A stretch of 64,000 bases of DNA from Yponomeuta sedellus (Eukaryota; Arthropoda; Insecta; Lepidoptera; Yponomeutidae). The first letter of the stretch is position 1. Every line of letters starts with the position of its first letter. The notes below the pieces were generated by a model. That model was given only the letters and a program-made list of their open reading frames with translations, was not told the origin of the DNA and did no database searches. The stretch covers positions 1,032,091-1,096,090 of the forward strand of contig OW203736.1 in the NCBI GenBank assembly GCA_934045075.1, read 5' to 3'. The position numbers and the translations under genes are program-made. Of this stretch, positions 53,664 to 63,737 are shown one piece after another.

Positions 53664-53830
53664 AATATATCGACGCCTTACTGCTAAAACCGACTATCTG
53701 CATGAAATGTTGTTATGCACACAATAACAAGTTTTAGTATAGTTAACGACATCCGAACCTTAAACTCGAGTTTTCTCGAAACAACATTTCATGCAGATAG
53801 TCGGTTTTAGCAGTAAGGCGTCGATATGTT
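53664..53830. mobile_element. Fold-back element with perfect 48-bp arms
   Basis: ATATCGACGCCTTACTGCTA ... CATGAAATGTTGTT at about 53666-53713 is exactly inverted at about 53781-53828, with a loop near 67 bp. It separates two pieces of family B SINE (53003-53656 and 53838-53960). Confidence 0.85.
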
Positions 53831-54214
53831 AACTGCATCTAAAAAACCATGTCCCAGGCACTGCAGCGTTCGAGTGGTCCGTTCATCTGTCTACATAGTG
53901 TGAGTGAAGGTGACACTGGGCGCTGTATAAATTAACTCATAACGAAGACGCAAAGGCCAAAGCTTTTTGTGTAAAAAATGTGTATTTCGATCGTGGCAAG
54001 TGGCAGTCCCTGGTCTCTGCCTACCCCTTTGGGATATAGGCGTGAGGTTATTTGTTTTGTTAGTGTATATTTTAATTTTATAATGCAGCAAACCCACAGA
54101 TCAATGTGGCTTTGCTACATTATACAATTACGGTCTTTGTCTTACCTAGTTGTGGATTGAGAAAACTATAAATTTTTGTGACAGCTTTTCTTTATCAAAA
54201 ACGAAGAGACTTAC

Positions 54215-54640
54215 AACAGAAATTTACAGTCTGTTAGCTTTTAGAATATACCTCGGCTACTATCGGATAGAATCGGATATAATTCGTGTAATAGAAATAT
54301 CGAAACTAATTAACTTTACATAACTTTTCAAAATAGTAAAGTAAAGTTTTATTATACAGAGCAGGAAGTAGTATTACACTCGTGTGCTCTCGGCGAAAGC
54401 CGAAGCCTACTCTAGAGCCCGAGGAAAGTTTTCAGGAAGTAGTATTACACTCGTGTGCTCTCGGCGAAAGCCGAAGCCTACTCTAGAGCCCGAGGTATAT
54501 TCTAAAAGCTTCTTCTATTTCGGGATATATTATGAAGTCCACTGCTGGACATAGCCCTCCCCTAACGAGCGCCATAGCCCCCCTGTTTTAATCTTGCCGC
54601 ATCCAGCATATGCCGGATTCTAAAAGCTAACAAGACTGTA
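54215..54640. mobile_element. Inverted-repeat element with internal 71-bp duplication
   Basis: CTGTTAGCTTTTAGAATATA and CCTCGG at the left are inverted at about 54492-54512, and again, in a shorter form, at 54612-54632. Inside, CAGGAAGTAGTATTACACTC ... CTAGAGCCCGAGG is directly duplicated (about 54362 and 54433). A LINE tail (GTCCACTGCTGGACATAGCC, reversed) lies at 54538-54560. Confidence 0.65.
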
Positions 54641-54667
54641 TTTAAAGTTACTGTAATTTTACTATAT

Positions 54668-54865
54668 GATGAGCGGTGGCAGCGGGGCGGCAGAACGTCG
54701 GCTTTTCAATCGGCATTCGTGGTTTTGAGTCCCGGCATGGACCAACTACTTTGTTTTATAAGTTACATATATTTGTGAATTTGTATTAACAATTAGGGTT
54801 TTTAAAAACCTATTTAGAGGCAATAAATTGTCCTCCCGGGTTAGTGCATTAAAAGTAATGTAAGA
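54668..54865 (+). mobile_element. Family F tRNA-like head and short retroposon A
   Basis: 54668-54790: AGCGGTGGCAGCGGGGCGGC and a B-box-like TTTTGAGTCCCGGC. 54800-54865: retroposon A reduced to its start (TTTAAAAACCTATTTAGAGG) joined to its tail (CGGGTTAGTGCATTAAAA), between AATTAGGGTT direct repeats. Confidence 0.7.
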
Positions 54866-54899
54866 ATTAGGGTTGTTGAGTGACTTGTTATGAAAAAGA

Positions 54900-55430
54900 G
54901 AATTTTTTAAAAATCGATTTTGAGGAATATGATGAGGATCAGAAATCTGGCAGACTGAGAGGATGAGGATGCAGGAGACTTCTCTCTCTCCCTCTCTATG
55001 TCTCTCTCTCCCTCACACATTTCGTTTCAAGAAAGCTTTTAACTTTTCTTCCTATTAAATTCCTCTTAAATTATGAGGAAGTGGAAGAGGATTTTTTTTT
55101 AAATCAATTTTGAGGAGGAGAACGAGGAACCTCAAAAATATGAGGAAATTCCTTATTTTGAGGAAGAGGAATCCTCATCAACCATAGTAACAATACCACT
55201 CGCTAACTGCGCAGGAAAACATCGTGAGGAAGCCCGAGTTTCTGAGGTGTTCAAATACATCAACGCTTGAAATTACCAATTCCTGCTGGGCACGCGTGCT
55301 GATTAAGCCCGGACTCTCTCTGAGAGAAAGCCTGCAGCGGGGACGTGTGTAGGTTGCATTGTTATTATTATTATATTTATTATTTGTTCACATTCATAAA
55401 ACATTATTTTTGCGTTTCTTTATTTCTCAA
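54900..55430. other. Intergenic stretch with SINE core fragment
   Basis: 54890-55180 is an A/G-rich stretch with GAGGAA and AAAATC(G/A)ATTTTGAGGA words, twice. 55190-55345 carries the GCAGGAAAACATCGTGAGGA SINE core and a following AAGCCCGGACTCTCTCTGA segment. No gene. Confidence 0.5.
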
Positions 55431-55574
55431 TGTTAGTTTGTGCGAGCGAGACAGCATGCCAAAGCGGTCGTAAATATTGCAAAATGTCCATGTCAAAAAT
55501 TTATAACTTTAGTTCTTGCTCGAAACTCTACGAATGTCTGTTAGTCTGTAGTTTAAATCAAAATATTTTTTTCA

Positions 55575-55665
55575 AAATTACAAAGAAACTGCGTCTTATT
55601 GAATGTTACAAATTAAAACTAGGTGTCCCATTTCAGAATCTAGATCATTTTGAAGAAGAAAAAAA
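55575..55665 (+). repeat. Repeat H fragment
   Basis: Divergent copy of the 272-420 block, including CTAGATCATTTTGAAGAAGA. Confidence 0.5.
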
Positions 55666-55794
55666 AGCTGCAAACTTTTCAATGTCCATAATTAACAGAG
55701 CTTACATGATTGTTATAAAACATAGAAGACATACATTGTACTGGCTTTAATTCCAGACAACTTTGTCATCTAAATAATTGCAACTTTTGTTCCA

Positions 55795-56038
55795 CGACGT
55801 TCCGATGTAAAACCTAACTGTAAAGTAGGTAGTCGGGGCTGTAAGTGATGCAATTTGCTTAAGTCAGATGTCGCTGCCTGTACGTAATACAGAGAATAGT
55901 GTAAAGAGGTTCGAAATTTCACTGATGCCGGTGAGTCGCCCATTGGCTCAATTGGTAGAGCGCTGGCACGGATAGCCAGAGGTTGCGGGTTCGAATCCCG
56001 GCATGGGTGAAATTTTTAGCCTCTAAATAGGTTTTTAA
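55795..56038 (+). mobile_element. Retroposon A, forward single unit
   Basis: From GTTCCGATGTAAAACCTAAC through the tRNA-like unit (TTGGCTCAATTGGTAGAGCG; GGTTCGAATCCCGGCATGGG) to CTCTAAATAGGTTTTTAAA. Short TCCACG repeats flank it. The best single plus-strand example of the tRNA-like part. Confidence 0.85.
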
Positions 56039-56134
56039 ATCCACGTCTTTTAATAAGATGGCCGATTCAACTATAACATCTTAACATCATGTTATTTACA
56101 CATTTTGGCGTTTGCATCCACGTATCGAGGTGAT

Positions 56135-56360
56135 TCTTACAATCCTCCACCAACCCGGACTTGGCTCCCGTGGTGGAGTACGGCCTAACCTTCCTGCGAT
56201 GCTGGAAGAGACTCGTGCCCCAGCAGTGGGGACATACAAGGGCTGATATCGATCTACGTAATGAGATGATTTATACAGCGTCAAGTGGCACCATCACTCA
56301 AACTAGATGGGTGAAGGGACCACTCAGACGCTGCAGTTTCTGGGACATTGTATTGTTTTA
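56135..56360. mobile_element. Fused SINE fragments
   Basis: 56135-56250: 3' end of the 5S-like SINE (forward). 56255-56360: reversed family B tail unit. Both are truncated at the junction. Confidence 0.75.
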
Positions 56361-56364
56361 TGTT

Positions 56365-57475
56365 ATATCATGTTGAGGTAAAATCTGTTCTGAATGTAGA
56401 TCTTGTATTTAGCTAAGGTGGCGGATATATTTGATATAAAAAGTGCCATATTATTATACGTATTATTTAATTCACGTTCGCCCAAGTATAAAAGCCATTG
56501 TTGTAACGGAAAATGAAACTTATTTCGAACGAATTACAGTCGGATATTCAATATTCGAAAAACTATGGCTACTGTACAATGGCGAACTCAAAGTAGATGT
56601 AACGTGTGTTGTTCTGTCAATGCAATATAAAAAGTAATTGTTAGCGAATAAATTATATTTATACATTTGTCAGGAATAATGCCTGTAGTTTTATTTCGAT
56701 AACTTAGAAAGTATTTACAGGGGCGTAGCGTGAAAATAATGTTGTTGCATGAACGGGAGTACTGTTTTGTTAATTATATTGTCGTCCCTTTTATTCGCAA
56801 AGTGTTGCTCTGTTCCTCTGTAATAGGACTAATAGGAGTAAAGTAGCTCTATTCCGATAGGAACTTTTAGAGGGCGGCAATGAGATTTGAATTTGGAACT
56901 TATTCATAGAAATGGAACGCAAATTGTACGAATTACTGGCTGGTACGTGTTGGCTGCACGGCGGGCATCCCGTACTAACGGGCAGCGATGAGATTTGAAT
57001 TTGGAACAAATATCACTTCATTCCACAGAAACCGATATACGATTCTTGTTACCATGGCAATGCAATAAATAAATATCTTAGAATTTGACTTGCTAAAAGG
57101 GTAAGGTTAATAATGAAATATTGTTCCAGTTGAACGCATTACCGGGATATCAAGTATCCTATGTCTCAGTTTAGATCTTCGTCTATTTGTATGCGAAGTT
57201 TCATGTAAGTCCGTTCAGCCGTTATTGCGTGATCGAGTAACAAGCATCTTCACAAACTTTCACATAATTACACAATATTAAGTAGGAATTCAATTACCAT
57301 TGGTCCACTTGAAAACGTTGATAGAAACTGTTATAAAATACACGGAACTTGAATATCTGTCAAGTTTTTTGCTCGTCCTAGGTCATTAATTCTGTTCCTT
57401 AGTTTAGGAACTATCAATCCTCATTATTATTATTTTTTAACTTTGATAATATAGTATGGTATCCATAATAATCCA
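56365..57475. other. Intergenic stretch between convergent genes
   Basis: GAGATTTGAATTTGGAAC occurs twice (about 56880 and 56990). Otherwise no gene and no dispersed repeat recognised. Confidence 0.45.
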
Positions 57476-57479
57476 TAAA

Positions 57480-57910
57480 AGCATTGAAATGTGAAAATTA
57501 CTTTGCTAAATTCCGTCAAAAATCCCATAAGCACCATGCGGTTAGTTAATGCACCGCCCTCCCTCCCACTTTTTCAAGCAGAAGCAAGACACGAACACCC
57601 CACCACTACACGAGGCATTCTCAGGCTTGCAACCTGTGAGCCTGAGGATGCCTCGTGTAACGCGTCGCGCATTTTCGCCTCTACAAATTATTATAATTGG
57701 GTTTACATTTATTATTATAATAGGGTTTACATAAAACAAATAATGTAAACCCAAACCAAAGATGGACCGACGATCGATCGATCCTGACGATCTGAGGCGT
57801 ATTGCTGGCAGCGCTGGATGAGGATGGCTGAGGACAGAGGGAAGTGGGGTCCTTCGAGTGGCCTATGTCCAGCAGTGGACGTGTACAGACTGATTTATTG
57901 ATGACAACCA
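57480..57910. repeat. Repeat K and LINE tail
   Basis: 57480-57690 is the second copy of repeat K. 57690-57750 has a TTATAAT(T/A)GGGTTTACATT direct repeat. 57800-57905 is the LINE tail type also at 4070-4170 (GGATGAGGATGGCTGAGGAC; CAGCAGTGGACGTGTACAGA). Confidence 0.65.
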
Positions 57911-58474
57911 AAGCTGAATGAAATAAAGTCTAAATTATCTATTTGAATTGAAATAAAAAGAAAATCTTGTTATATGCCATTTATCTATTATTTATTGATT
58001 ATTATATATATAATTATAAAAAATATTTAGAAAAAAAAATAGGTGGTGTAGCCGATACCATAGTAAATTAAAGTCGACAAATTCAGCATAGTATGTTGCA
58101 CATGTGCTCAACGCTGGTTTTCAGCGAATACTTTGAAGTTAAACAATGATAGTTTATCAACTTGGAACCGCGATCCACATGTAGTTTTTTGCGGAAGACT
58201 TCAACCAGGGGTTTTAGCTATAAAATCCCGCCCAAGTGTAAGAGAAAACCGTCAAAATTTAAAATTAACTCTTTACTTAAAGCGATGCTTTCGATAATCA
58301 GTCTTTGATTGTGGACTGTACGTAGTTTGAATGTGATAATGAAAATATAGAAACAAAAGGTGAAGGCAAAATTCGGTGCTATCTCGATGCCTTGAACCCC
58401 GCTCTTGGGTATCCGCAGAGAGAGGCGGAGGGAGGGGGTGGCTAGCAGCGGACCTTTCCAGTACCACGCCAACA

Positions 58475-58702
58475 CTATTGTTCAACAACAAACTCGAGAA
58501 ACATGACGTCATTCTTTACGTAGTCAAACTTATCCAGACTGGTGTGCGGTATGAATATGTACTGCCGCTTCAGCTGCAATACATTCTTGTCCAATGCCTC
58601 GTTGGAACGCCTCGTGCTAGCCTCGCCGCCGCCGTCGTCGTAGTCGTGCCTTTTCGACGAGGACTTGCGGCGGAGTTCCAGACTCTTCATTATGTCCATT
58701 GC
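58475..58702 (-). CDS. TRAF-like gene, last exon
   Basis: 75 residues and the TGA stop. Acceptor CTTCTCCCAG, phase 0. Starts AMDIMKSLELRRKSSSKRHD, an Arg/Ser/Asp/Gly-rich loop, and finishes with the last beta strands of the TRAF domain (RQYIFIPHTSLDKF, VKNDVMFLEFVVEQ). Confidence 0.9.
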   Translation of the reverse strand, partial: AMDIMKSLELRRKSSSKRHDYDDGGGEASTRRSNEALDKNVLQLKRQYIFIPHTSLDKFDYVKNDVMFLEFVVEQ

Positions 58703-60267
58703 CTGGGAGAAGAGTGGGATCGGATCAACTTACCTATCACAGCAAACGAACGTTTCCGTCACTAGCTTCGCTACGGTAAAGCACTCTTCAATGAATATGC
58801 ATACGAATCCCCTGAGACTCTACAACATCGTCGTTCATATTGCAAACTGTTCTAGGTATTATGCTCTTTTTAATGCACTAACCCGTGCTAAGGACAATTT
58901 AAAGAACCTATTTAGAGGCTAAAAATTCCACCCATGCGGGGATGCTCGAACCCGCGAACTCTGGCTATCCGTGCCCTGGCTATTTGGCCTCTAAATAAGT
59001 TTTTAAAATTGTTCTAGGTATTTAAAAACCTATTTATGTTCTAGGTATGTCAAAAAACACCAATTTCGCTTTGCTAAATTGAAGGAATACGTCATTCTAC
59101 ATGTAAGTTTAATACACTATAATGACAGCCTGAGTAGGTAAGGATTATGTTGTCTTGATATTTTCTGTGTATTTTATATTTTTTCGTACAAATTTGGTGA
59201 AAAAGCGTAAATATTTTTCTGTTAACATGACGCATTTTGCAATTTGAACGAAGAATATCTGCTTTTGGTTGATGGCCGATCGCTGATAAAAAATACCTGA
59301 TGGTGATGATGATATCATCCCTTTGTATGTTCCCACTGCTAGGGCACGGGTCCGGCCTTAATCGCAGCAAGGTTAGACCGTACTCCACCACGGGGCCCAG
59401 TCCGGGTTGGTGGAGGACTGTAAGGTAGTGTCGGGTCTTACAGTCAGAAGTTATCAAGCCGCCCATAAGGCCTCTGACATGCCTTAACGACTGCCATTAC
59501 CTGACAGCCGGCACCGACGGCTTAACGTGCCTTGCGAAGCACGGAAGCGCTCGGAAAAAATGGCACTAGCGGTAATCACAGGATAATCACCTTCCAGCAC
59601 CTGACCGCGCCTGTTGCTTAACCCAAGTGATTGATTTTAAAAACCTATTTAGAGGCTAAAAATTCCACCCATGCCGGGACTCGTACCCGCGACCTCTGGC
59701 TAACCATACCAGCCTCCTAACTGAGCCAATGGGTGTCTTCCCGGCACCAGTGAAATTTCGAACCTATTTACAATACTCTCTGTATTACGTACAGGCAGCA
59801 ACATCTGGCTGAAGTAATTTGCATCACTTGCTGTACCGAGTACCTTACTTTGCAAGAATAAGAATATAATCATGTGGGTACCTACATCAATATCATTCCG
59901 ATGTAAAACCTAACTACGAGGTAAGGTACTCGGGGCTGCAAGTGATGCAAATTATCTCAGCCAAAAAAAAAGGTTTGAAATTTTACTGATGCCGGGAAGT
60001 CGCCTATTGGCTCAGTTGGGAGAGCGCTGGCACGTTTAGCCAGAGGTCGCGGGTTCGAGACCCGGCATGTGTGGAATTTTTAGCCTCTGAATAGGTTTTT
60101 AAAATCGTCCTTAGCACGGGTTAGTGCATTAATATATATATATATATATATTTTGGTACGTAAATACTTTTAATGATATTTACATAACTTATATATTATA
60201 CAAACATTATGATAGCTTAAATATTTATAATAATAATAATTAATGATAAAAATGGAAGTAAACCTAA

Positions 60268-60358
<91 letters not shown>

Positions 60359-62613
60359 CAGCGGTGGTAGCTCAGTGGGTAGAACCATAGACTGGCAAGC
60401 GAGATCCCCAGGTTCGATCCCGAGTGCGGGCATGTACCAATGACTTTGTTTAATTTCAAAGTTACGTACATTTGCGAATTTGCAGTCGCAACACCACACG
60501 CTAACGGTGAAGGAAAACATCGTGAGGAAACCCGCGGCTTGGTTGGCTCCGCACGTATTGACTAGTCTTTCCTGTGGGCTAGGCCGACTAAGCTGTCAGG
60601 ATGGTATAGGTGCTGGGCAAGCCTACACCATCTATAAAACCATGACCCAGGCACTACAGCGTCGGAGTGGTCCCTTCACCCATCTAGTGTGAGTGAAGAT
60701 ACCACTGGACGCTGTATAAATCATCTCATTAAGTAGATGCAAAAAGGCCAATATATATATATAACCAAGTGATTGATTCCAATCACGAGGCCACGAGCGC
60801 ACGAAAAATACTTAATCGAGATGGTCTACCTGGTGGCGATCGTTAGGCTGATCTCGCAGCACTATGCTGATGCTGAGCGCGCAAGGCCACCGCAGCAGCG
60901 CGTCGTAAGGTCCGCTCACCAGCCGCACGGTGCTCGTTAAGTGACGCCCCTTCCATTTCCCGATACCGTTCAGGTTCAGCTCCGCCTGTTGGCACCGGGG
61001 AATTTATAAATTTACGCACACGAACAGGCTAATAAAGAATGATAAATTACAGCCTTACTTAAAAAAAGTTTTGGAAGTAGATTTGTTGAAATAAAACACT
61101 GAATTTAAGCAGTAAAGGAGATATATTTCTAATTAGAAAGTTAGGTCTAGTTAGGCTAGCACCACGAGCGCGCAAGGCGGGGCAGCTTATCAGATTTACT
61201 TACATATCAATAATTAATAAAAGAATTTGTGATAAATTACTGCCTATTCTGCAGATCGAGGTAGTACGAAAATTCTGTTTTCGGTTTTTAGTATTTAAGT
61301 GATTAGGTAAATAACTAAGTTTGTAGTGATTTGGCATTAGCTGTAAGTTACAAATTAATGTAACTAAACAAATAAATAAATAATAGCAGACTATCCTGTG
61401 ACCATCTGCTTACCACCACCATCTGCAATATGGTCTATTATATATAGCTGAGTCCATCTTCTTACCACCTCCATCTGCAATCTGCTACAAACCCTGCATT
61501 GACGGTGATCGTTGCCAATATATTCGTTATTTTATTCATTCAAAACGTCTTACCTTCAGGGTATACCCGTATTTCCCCGTCCGGAATATCGGGCTAGAGA
61601 GTATGGTGTCGTTTTCTTTCGCGTCTTTCATTCGGGCCGCGAAGTTGTCTATCCGCCATACTAGACGACCTAAAAAAGACAAAACAAACTTTGAAACTAA
61701 CATTAGCTGCTTGCTTTTAGCAATTTTTCAGTAATGTAGGTACCATCTGTGACAGTTTTTAACCCTCTTCAAAAAAAGAAGGTCGTTTACTATTCGTCGG
61801 GAAGCGGGATCTTATTTTATTTTTTATGTGTGTTCCCTTCTGATGGCCAGATTTTGAACCGCGATTACCTACTCGAAGACGCGCGGACTGATTTCCAAAA
61901 TTATTATTTTTTGTTTGAAAGGATAGACTTCAGAGATGGTCCCATAGTCACCCGGCCAGACTCTGATGGGATCCTGGAGGAATCTAGGGAACTCTTTAAA
62001 TATCAAAGGCACACCTAAAGCGATTTGGGTGTTTTTTTATAGTGATTCGTGCATTTGGCATATATATATATATATATATATATTTAAATAGAAATGTACT
62101 TCAAAACAATACAGCCCTAAAAACAGAGAAATCATTGAAAGGATTATGACATTTAAATTCTATGTAGGTGTTGTAGAAATATTATTTTGTAGTCGGTGTA
62201 GTTTTTGGTCCCAGATAATGGGAAGAGGCAAAGACAAAGAAGAAGAAGATTATTTTGTATTCGGTGCCCAAAACGTATGTACTGGTCTTGTAACTTGGCA
62301 TCAGCTCCAAACTATGATTCCCGGCCAATATATTTTAGACATTACGTATCTCGCCCTTGCCCAAAAGTTGACTCACCATCATCGCCGTATCTCGCCCTTG
62401 CCCAAAAGTCGACTCACCATCATCGCTGCCCAGCTCGGGCCGGTCGAAGCTGATCCGCGTCTGAAAGTCCGCCAGCTCGCTCCTCATCTTCAGGTAGGAC
62501 TTGGTGAGCGCGCGCAGATCTCGCGCCAGCGCGTCGGCACGCGCCGCGTGAGCTTCCGTCTCCGCGCGCGCGTCCGCTGTTGCCACTTCCAGCACGGCCA
62601 GCCTGTCGAGGGC
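58475..62613 (-). CDS. TRAF-family protein, C-terminal part (coiled coil and MATH domain)
   Basis: Four exons on the minus strand (62613-62418, 61669-61554, 60985-60830, 58702-58475) join in phase to about 231 codons ending at TGA. Exon order gives an Ala/Arg/Glu-rich coiled coil (ALDRLAVLEVATADARAETE ... LTKSYLKMRSELADFQTRIS), then the MATH/TRAF-C domain: RLVWRIDNFAARM, ILSSPIFRTGKYGYTLKAEL, GIGKWKGRHLTSTVRL, YDALLRWPCALSISIVLRDQ and IFIPHTSLDKFDYVKNDVMF with FLEFVVEQ. TRAF proteins trimerise through these parts to bind TNF-receptor/Toll pathway partners and activate kinases via N-terminal RING/zinc fingers, which would lie beyond the window. A charged loop (RRKSSSKRHDYDDGGGEAST) interrupts the domain. 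Which TRAF it is (3-, 4- or 6-like) is not settled. Confidence 0.9.
58866..59040. mobile_element. Retroposon A, damaged copy
   Basis: TTAATGCACTAACCCGTGCT, minus-strand tRNA-like remnant and a fold-back to CCTCTAAATAAGTTTTTAAA. Followed by another TTTAAAAACCTATTTATG start between TTCTAGGTAT repeats (about 58850, 59011 and 59040). Confidence 0.7.
59041..59310. other. TRAF intron stretch
   Basis: No exon or dispersed repeat recognised. Confidence 0.4.
59637..60131. mobile_element. Retroposon A, full inverted pair
   Basis: A minus-strand unit (59637-59865) and a plus-strand unit (about 59870-60075) face each other, each with a tRNA-like segment, followed by the GTCCTTAGCACGGGTTAGTG tail. The two arms differ at many positions, so the inversion is not recent. 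Confidence 0.85.
60268..60357. repeat. (TA)n microsatellite
   Basis: About 43 perfect AT repeats directly before the SINE B head. Shorter TA runs lie at 60132-60151 and 60751-60762, so SINE B is bracketed by TA repeats. Confidence 0.97.
60359..60750 (+). mobile_element. tRNA-derived SINE (family B), complete
   Basis: Best intact family B copy: head AGCGGTGGTAGCTCAGTGGG, B box GGTTCGATCCC, core GAAAACATCGTGAGGAAACC, a single 66-bp tail unit and AAAAAGGCCA end. It lies within a (TA)n stretch. Confidence 0.92.
60830..60985 (-). CDS. TRAF-like gene, exon 3 of those visible
   Basis: 52 codons, phase 0 at both ends (donor CACCAG before GTAGAC). Encodes AELNLNGIGKWKGRHLTSTV and RLVSGPYDALLRWPCALSIS, matching the FDALLPWPF-type strand of TRAF domains. 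Confidence 0.92.
61554..61669 (-). CDS. TRAF-like gene, exon 2 of those visible
   Basis: Completes a Gly codon and encodes RLVWRIDNFAARMKDAKEND then TILSSPIFRTGKYGYTLK, the first strands of the MATH domain (the W-I-x-x-F motif is diagnostic). Acceptor TTTTTTAG, donor GTAAGA. Confidence 0.93.
61740..62145. other. TRAF intron with probable TE remnant
   Basis: 61749-62030 looks like a dispersed-element remnant (TTTAACCCTCTTCAAAAAAA start, short open frame, no domain). 62058-62083 is a short (TA)n. No exon seen. Confidence 0.4.
62346..62427 (-). repeat. 41-bp tandem duplication covering an exon's 5' splice site
   Basis: GTATCTCGCCCTTGCCCAAA ... GACTCACCATCATCGC occurs twice (about 62346-62386 and 62387-62427), differing by one base. 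Each copy contains a GATGATG/GTGAGT donor of the TRAF exon. Confidence 0.93.
62418..62613 (-). CDS. TRAF-like gene, first visible exon (coiled coil)
   Basis: 65 codons plus one base. ALDRLAVLEVATADARAETE, then HAARADALARDLRALTKSYL and KMRSELADFQTRI: heptad-like Ala/Leu/Arg/Glu spacing, as expected for the TRAF-N coiled coil. Acceptor CACACTCCAG, donor GTGAGT. GC-rich. Confidence 0.85.
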
Positions 62614-62639
62614 CTGGAGTGTGGGGTAGATAAGGAATT

Positions 62640-63130
62640 TATTTCAACGCAAAGAATCTTGTTTGCCTAATGTCAAATTAAAATGTGAGCAGAAACGCTG
62701 CCTTCGGGTCGTAGTGCAGTGGAGAAAAAGGCAGCGGGAAGAAAGCTTCACTATGGCCATCTTTTCTCAAGTCATCTTAAACCTAATACGTCAGTTGCTA
62801 CCTGGAAGAATAGGTAATGTAGTGCTTTGATGGCCCTAAAATTAACAAGTATTAAGTACCTGAGGGGCAGTCTGTGTACTTCATTGCACACATAAAAATC
62901 ATTCAGAAAACACAAAATTCACGAAATAAAAAAGATAGGTGGCGAGTTTTCTCCATTAGAAATCTCTTCGGGACATCCGTCTATATGGTGATATGAACAC
63001 TATAAACGAGGAGGAACTATGTATTGGCTATTCTGGAAGTACTTCACAAACACATGAGACATGATTCTTCTAATTACTAATTCCAAAGCTAGATAATATT
63101 ATTCACCTTATTCATCGAGATAGATATCAG
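62640..63130. other. TRAF intron stretch
   Basis: 62690-62790 shares words with 31800-31900 (CACTATGGCCATCTTTTCTC-type and GCTGCCTT motifs, reversed), so it is probably a repeat. No exon recognised. Confidence 0.4.
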
Positions 63131-63139
63131 TTTATAGCC

Positions 63140-63575
63140 CATGAACGACGCCCATTGCTGGGCAAAGGCCTCTTCACCGTCACCCTTACATGCCCGGTCC
63201 CCTGCCAACCTCGTCCATTGCCCTCCTACCGCCTTTGCCCTCGACCCATCGCGTTCATTCGACTTACATGTGTTCAACTTTTTTCGCCCGATTATAGAAG
63301 CAAACAAAATAATGTTTCACAAGCACATTTTTATTTTTGAGATACTGTAAAACTTTGTTTGTGCTCAATGACATTGAAGAGACACGGGCCCTCCTGAAGG
63401 CCAACCTACTGTATAAATTCTGTTTATATACGCAGGGACATAAAGGGACGGGATGGACGACCTTACAACCTTTCTGCCGGACTGGCAGGAAGTGGCCATG
63501 AACAGGGAGGAATGGAAGACAAAAGGGGAGGCCTTTGCCCAGCAGTGGGACACAATCGAGGCTACATAAAAAAAT
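63140..63575. mobile_element. LINE tail fragments
   Basis: 63430-63570 (plus) encodes DGMDDLTTFLPDWQEVAMNR and EEWKTKGEAFAQQWDTIEAT, the C-terminus of a lepidopteran non-LTR polyprotein. 63140-63230 (minus) encodes a similar GEEAFAQQWASFMG end. The two copies are inverted relative to each other. Confidence 0.7.
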
Positions 63576-63737
63576 TAAAAAAATACGCAGGGACACAGGC
63601 TTGTCATTTTCTGTTCATCGACAAACGCACCAAGCATATTGAAAAAATATTCTTCTTTCTACGAAACTGTAGAAAGAAGTAACCGTAGAAAGAGGTTTTT
63701 TTTAAAGTGCTTATACGTAGAATTATAATTCTTGTTT

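Larger units (their letters stand above)
59312..60802 (-). mobile_element. 5S-like SINE interrupted by a 1.1-kb composite insertion
   Basis: The host SINE (family C, reverse) runs 59312-59636 and resumes at 60763-60802 (AACCAAGTGATTGATTCCAA ... CCACGAGCGC). CAAGTGATTGATT is present on both sides (59624-59636 and 60766-60778). Inside, in order: inverted retroposon A pair, (TA)n, unique AT-rich sequence, (TA)n, SINE B and (TA)n. Confidence 0.85.

Noticed and set aside
53273..53665. 130-codon repetitive minus-strand open frame
   Set aside because: Translation of the 66-bp SINE minisatellite, whose length is a multiple of 3.
55930..56010. tRNA-like segments with good A and B boxes as true tRNA genes
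   Set aside because: All copies belong to dispersed retroposons with conserved flanks. The acceptor stem starts with a G:T pair, position 33 is C instead of T, and the implied anticodon does not fit the arm structure.
58376..58765. 129-codon plus-strand open frame
   Set aside because: Antisense shadow of the terminal TRAF exon.
61749..62018. 89-codon open frame in a TRAF intron
   Set aside because: No recognised domain, wrong strand for TRAF and an AT-rich repeat-like setting; treated as a probable element remnant.
62146..62670. 174-codon plus-strand open frame
   Set aside because: Antisense shadow of the TRAF coiled-coil exon; high GC leaves several frames open.
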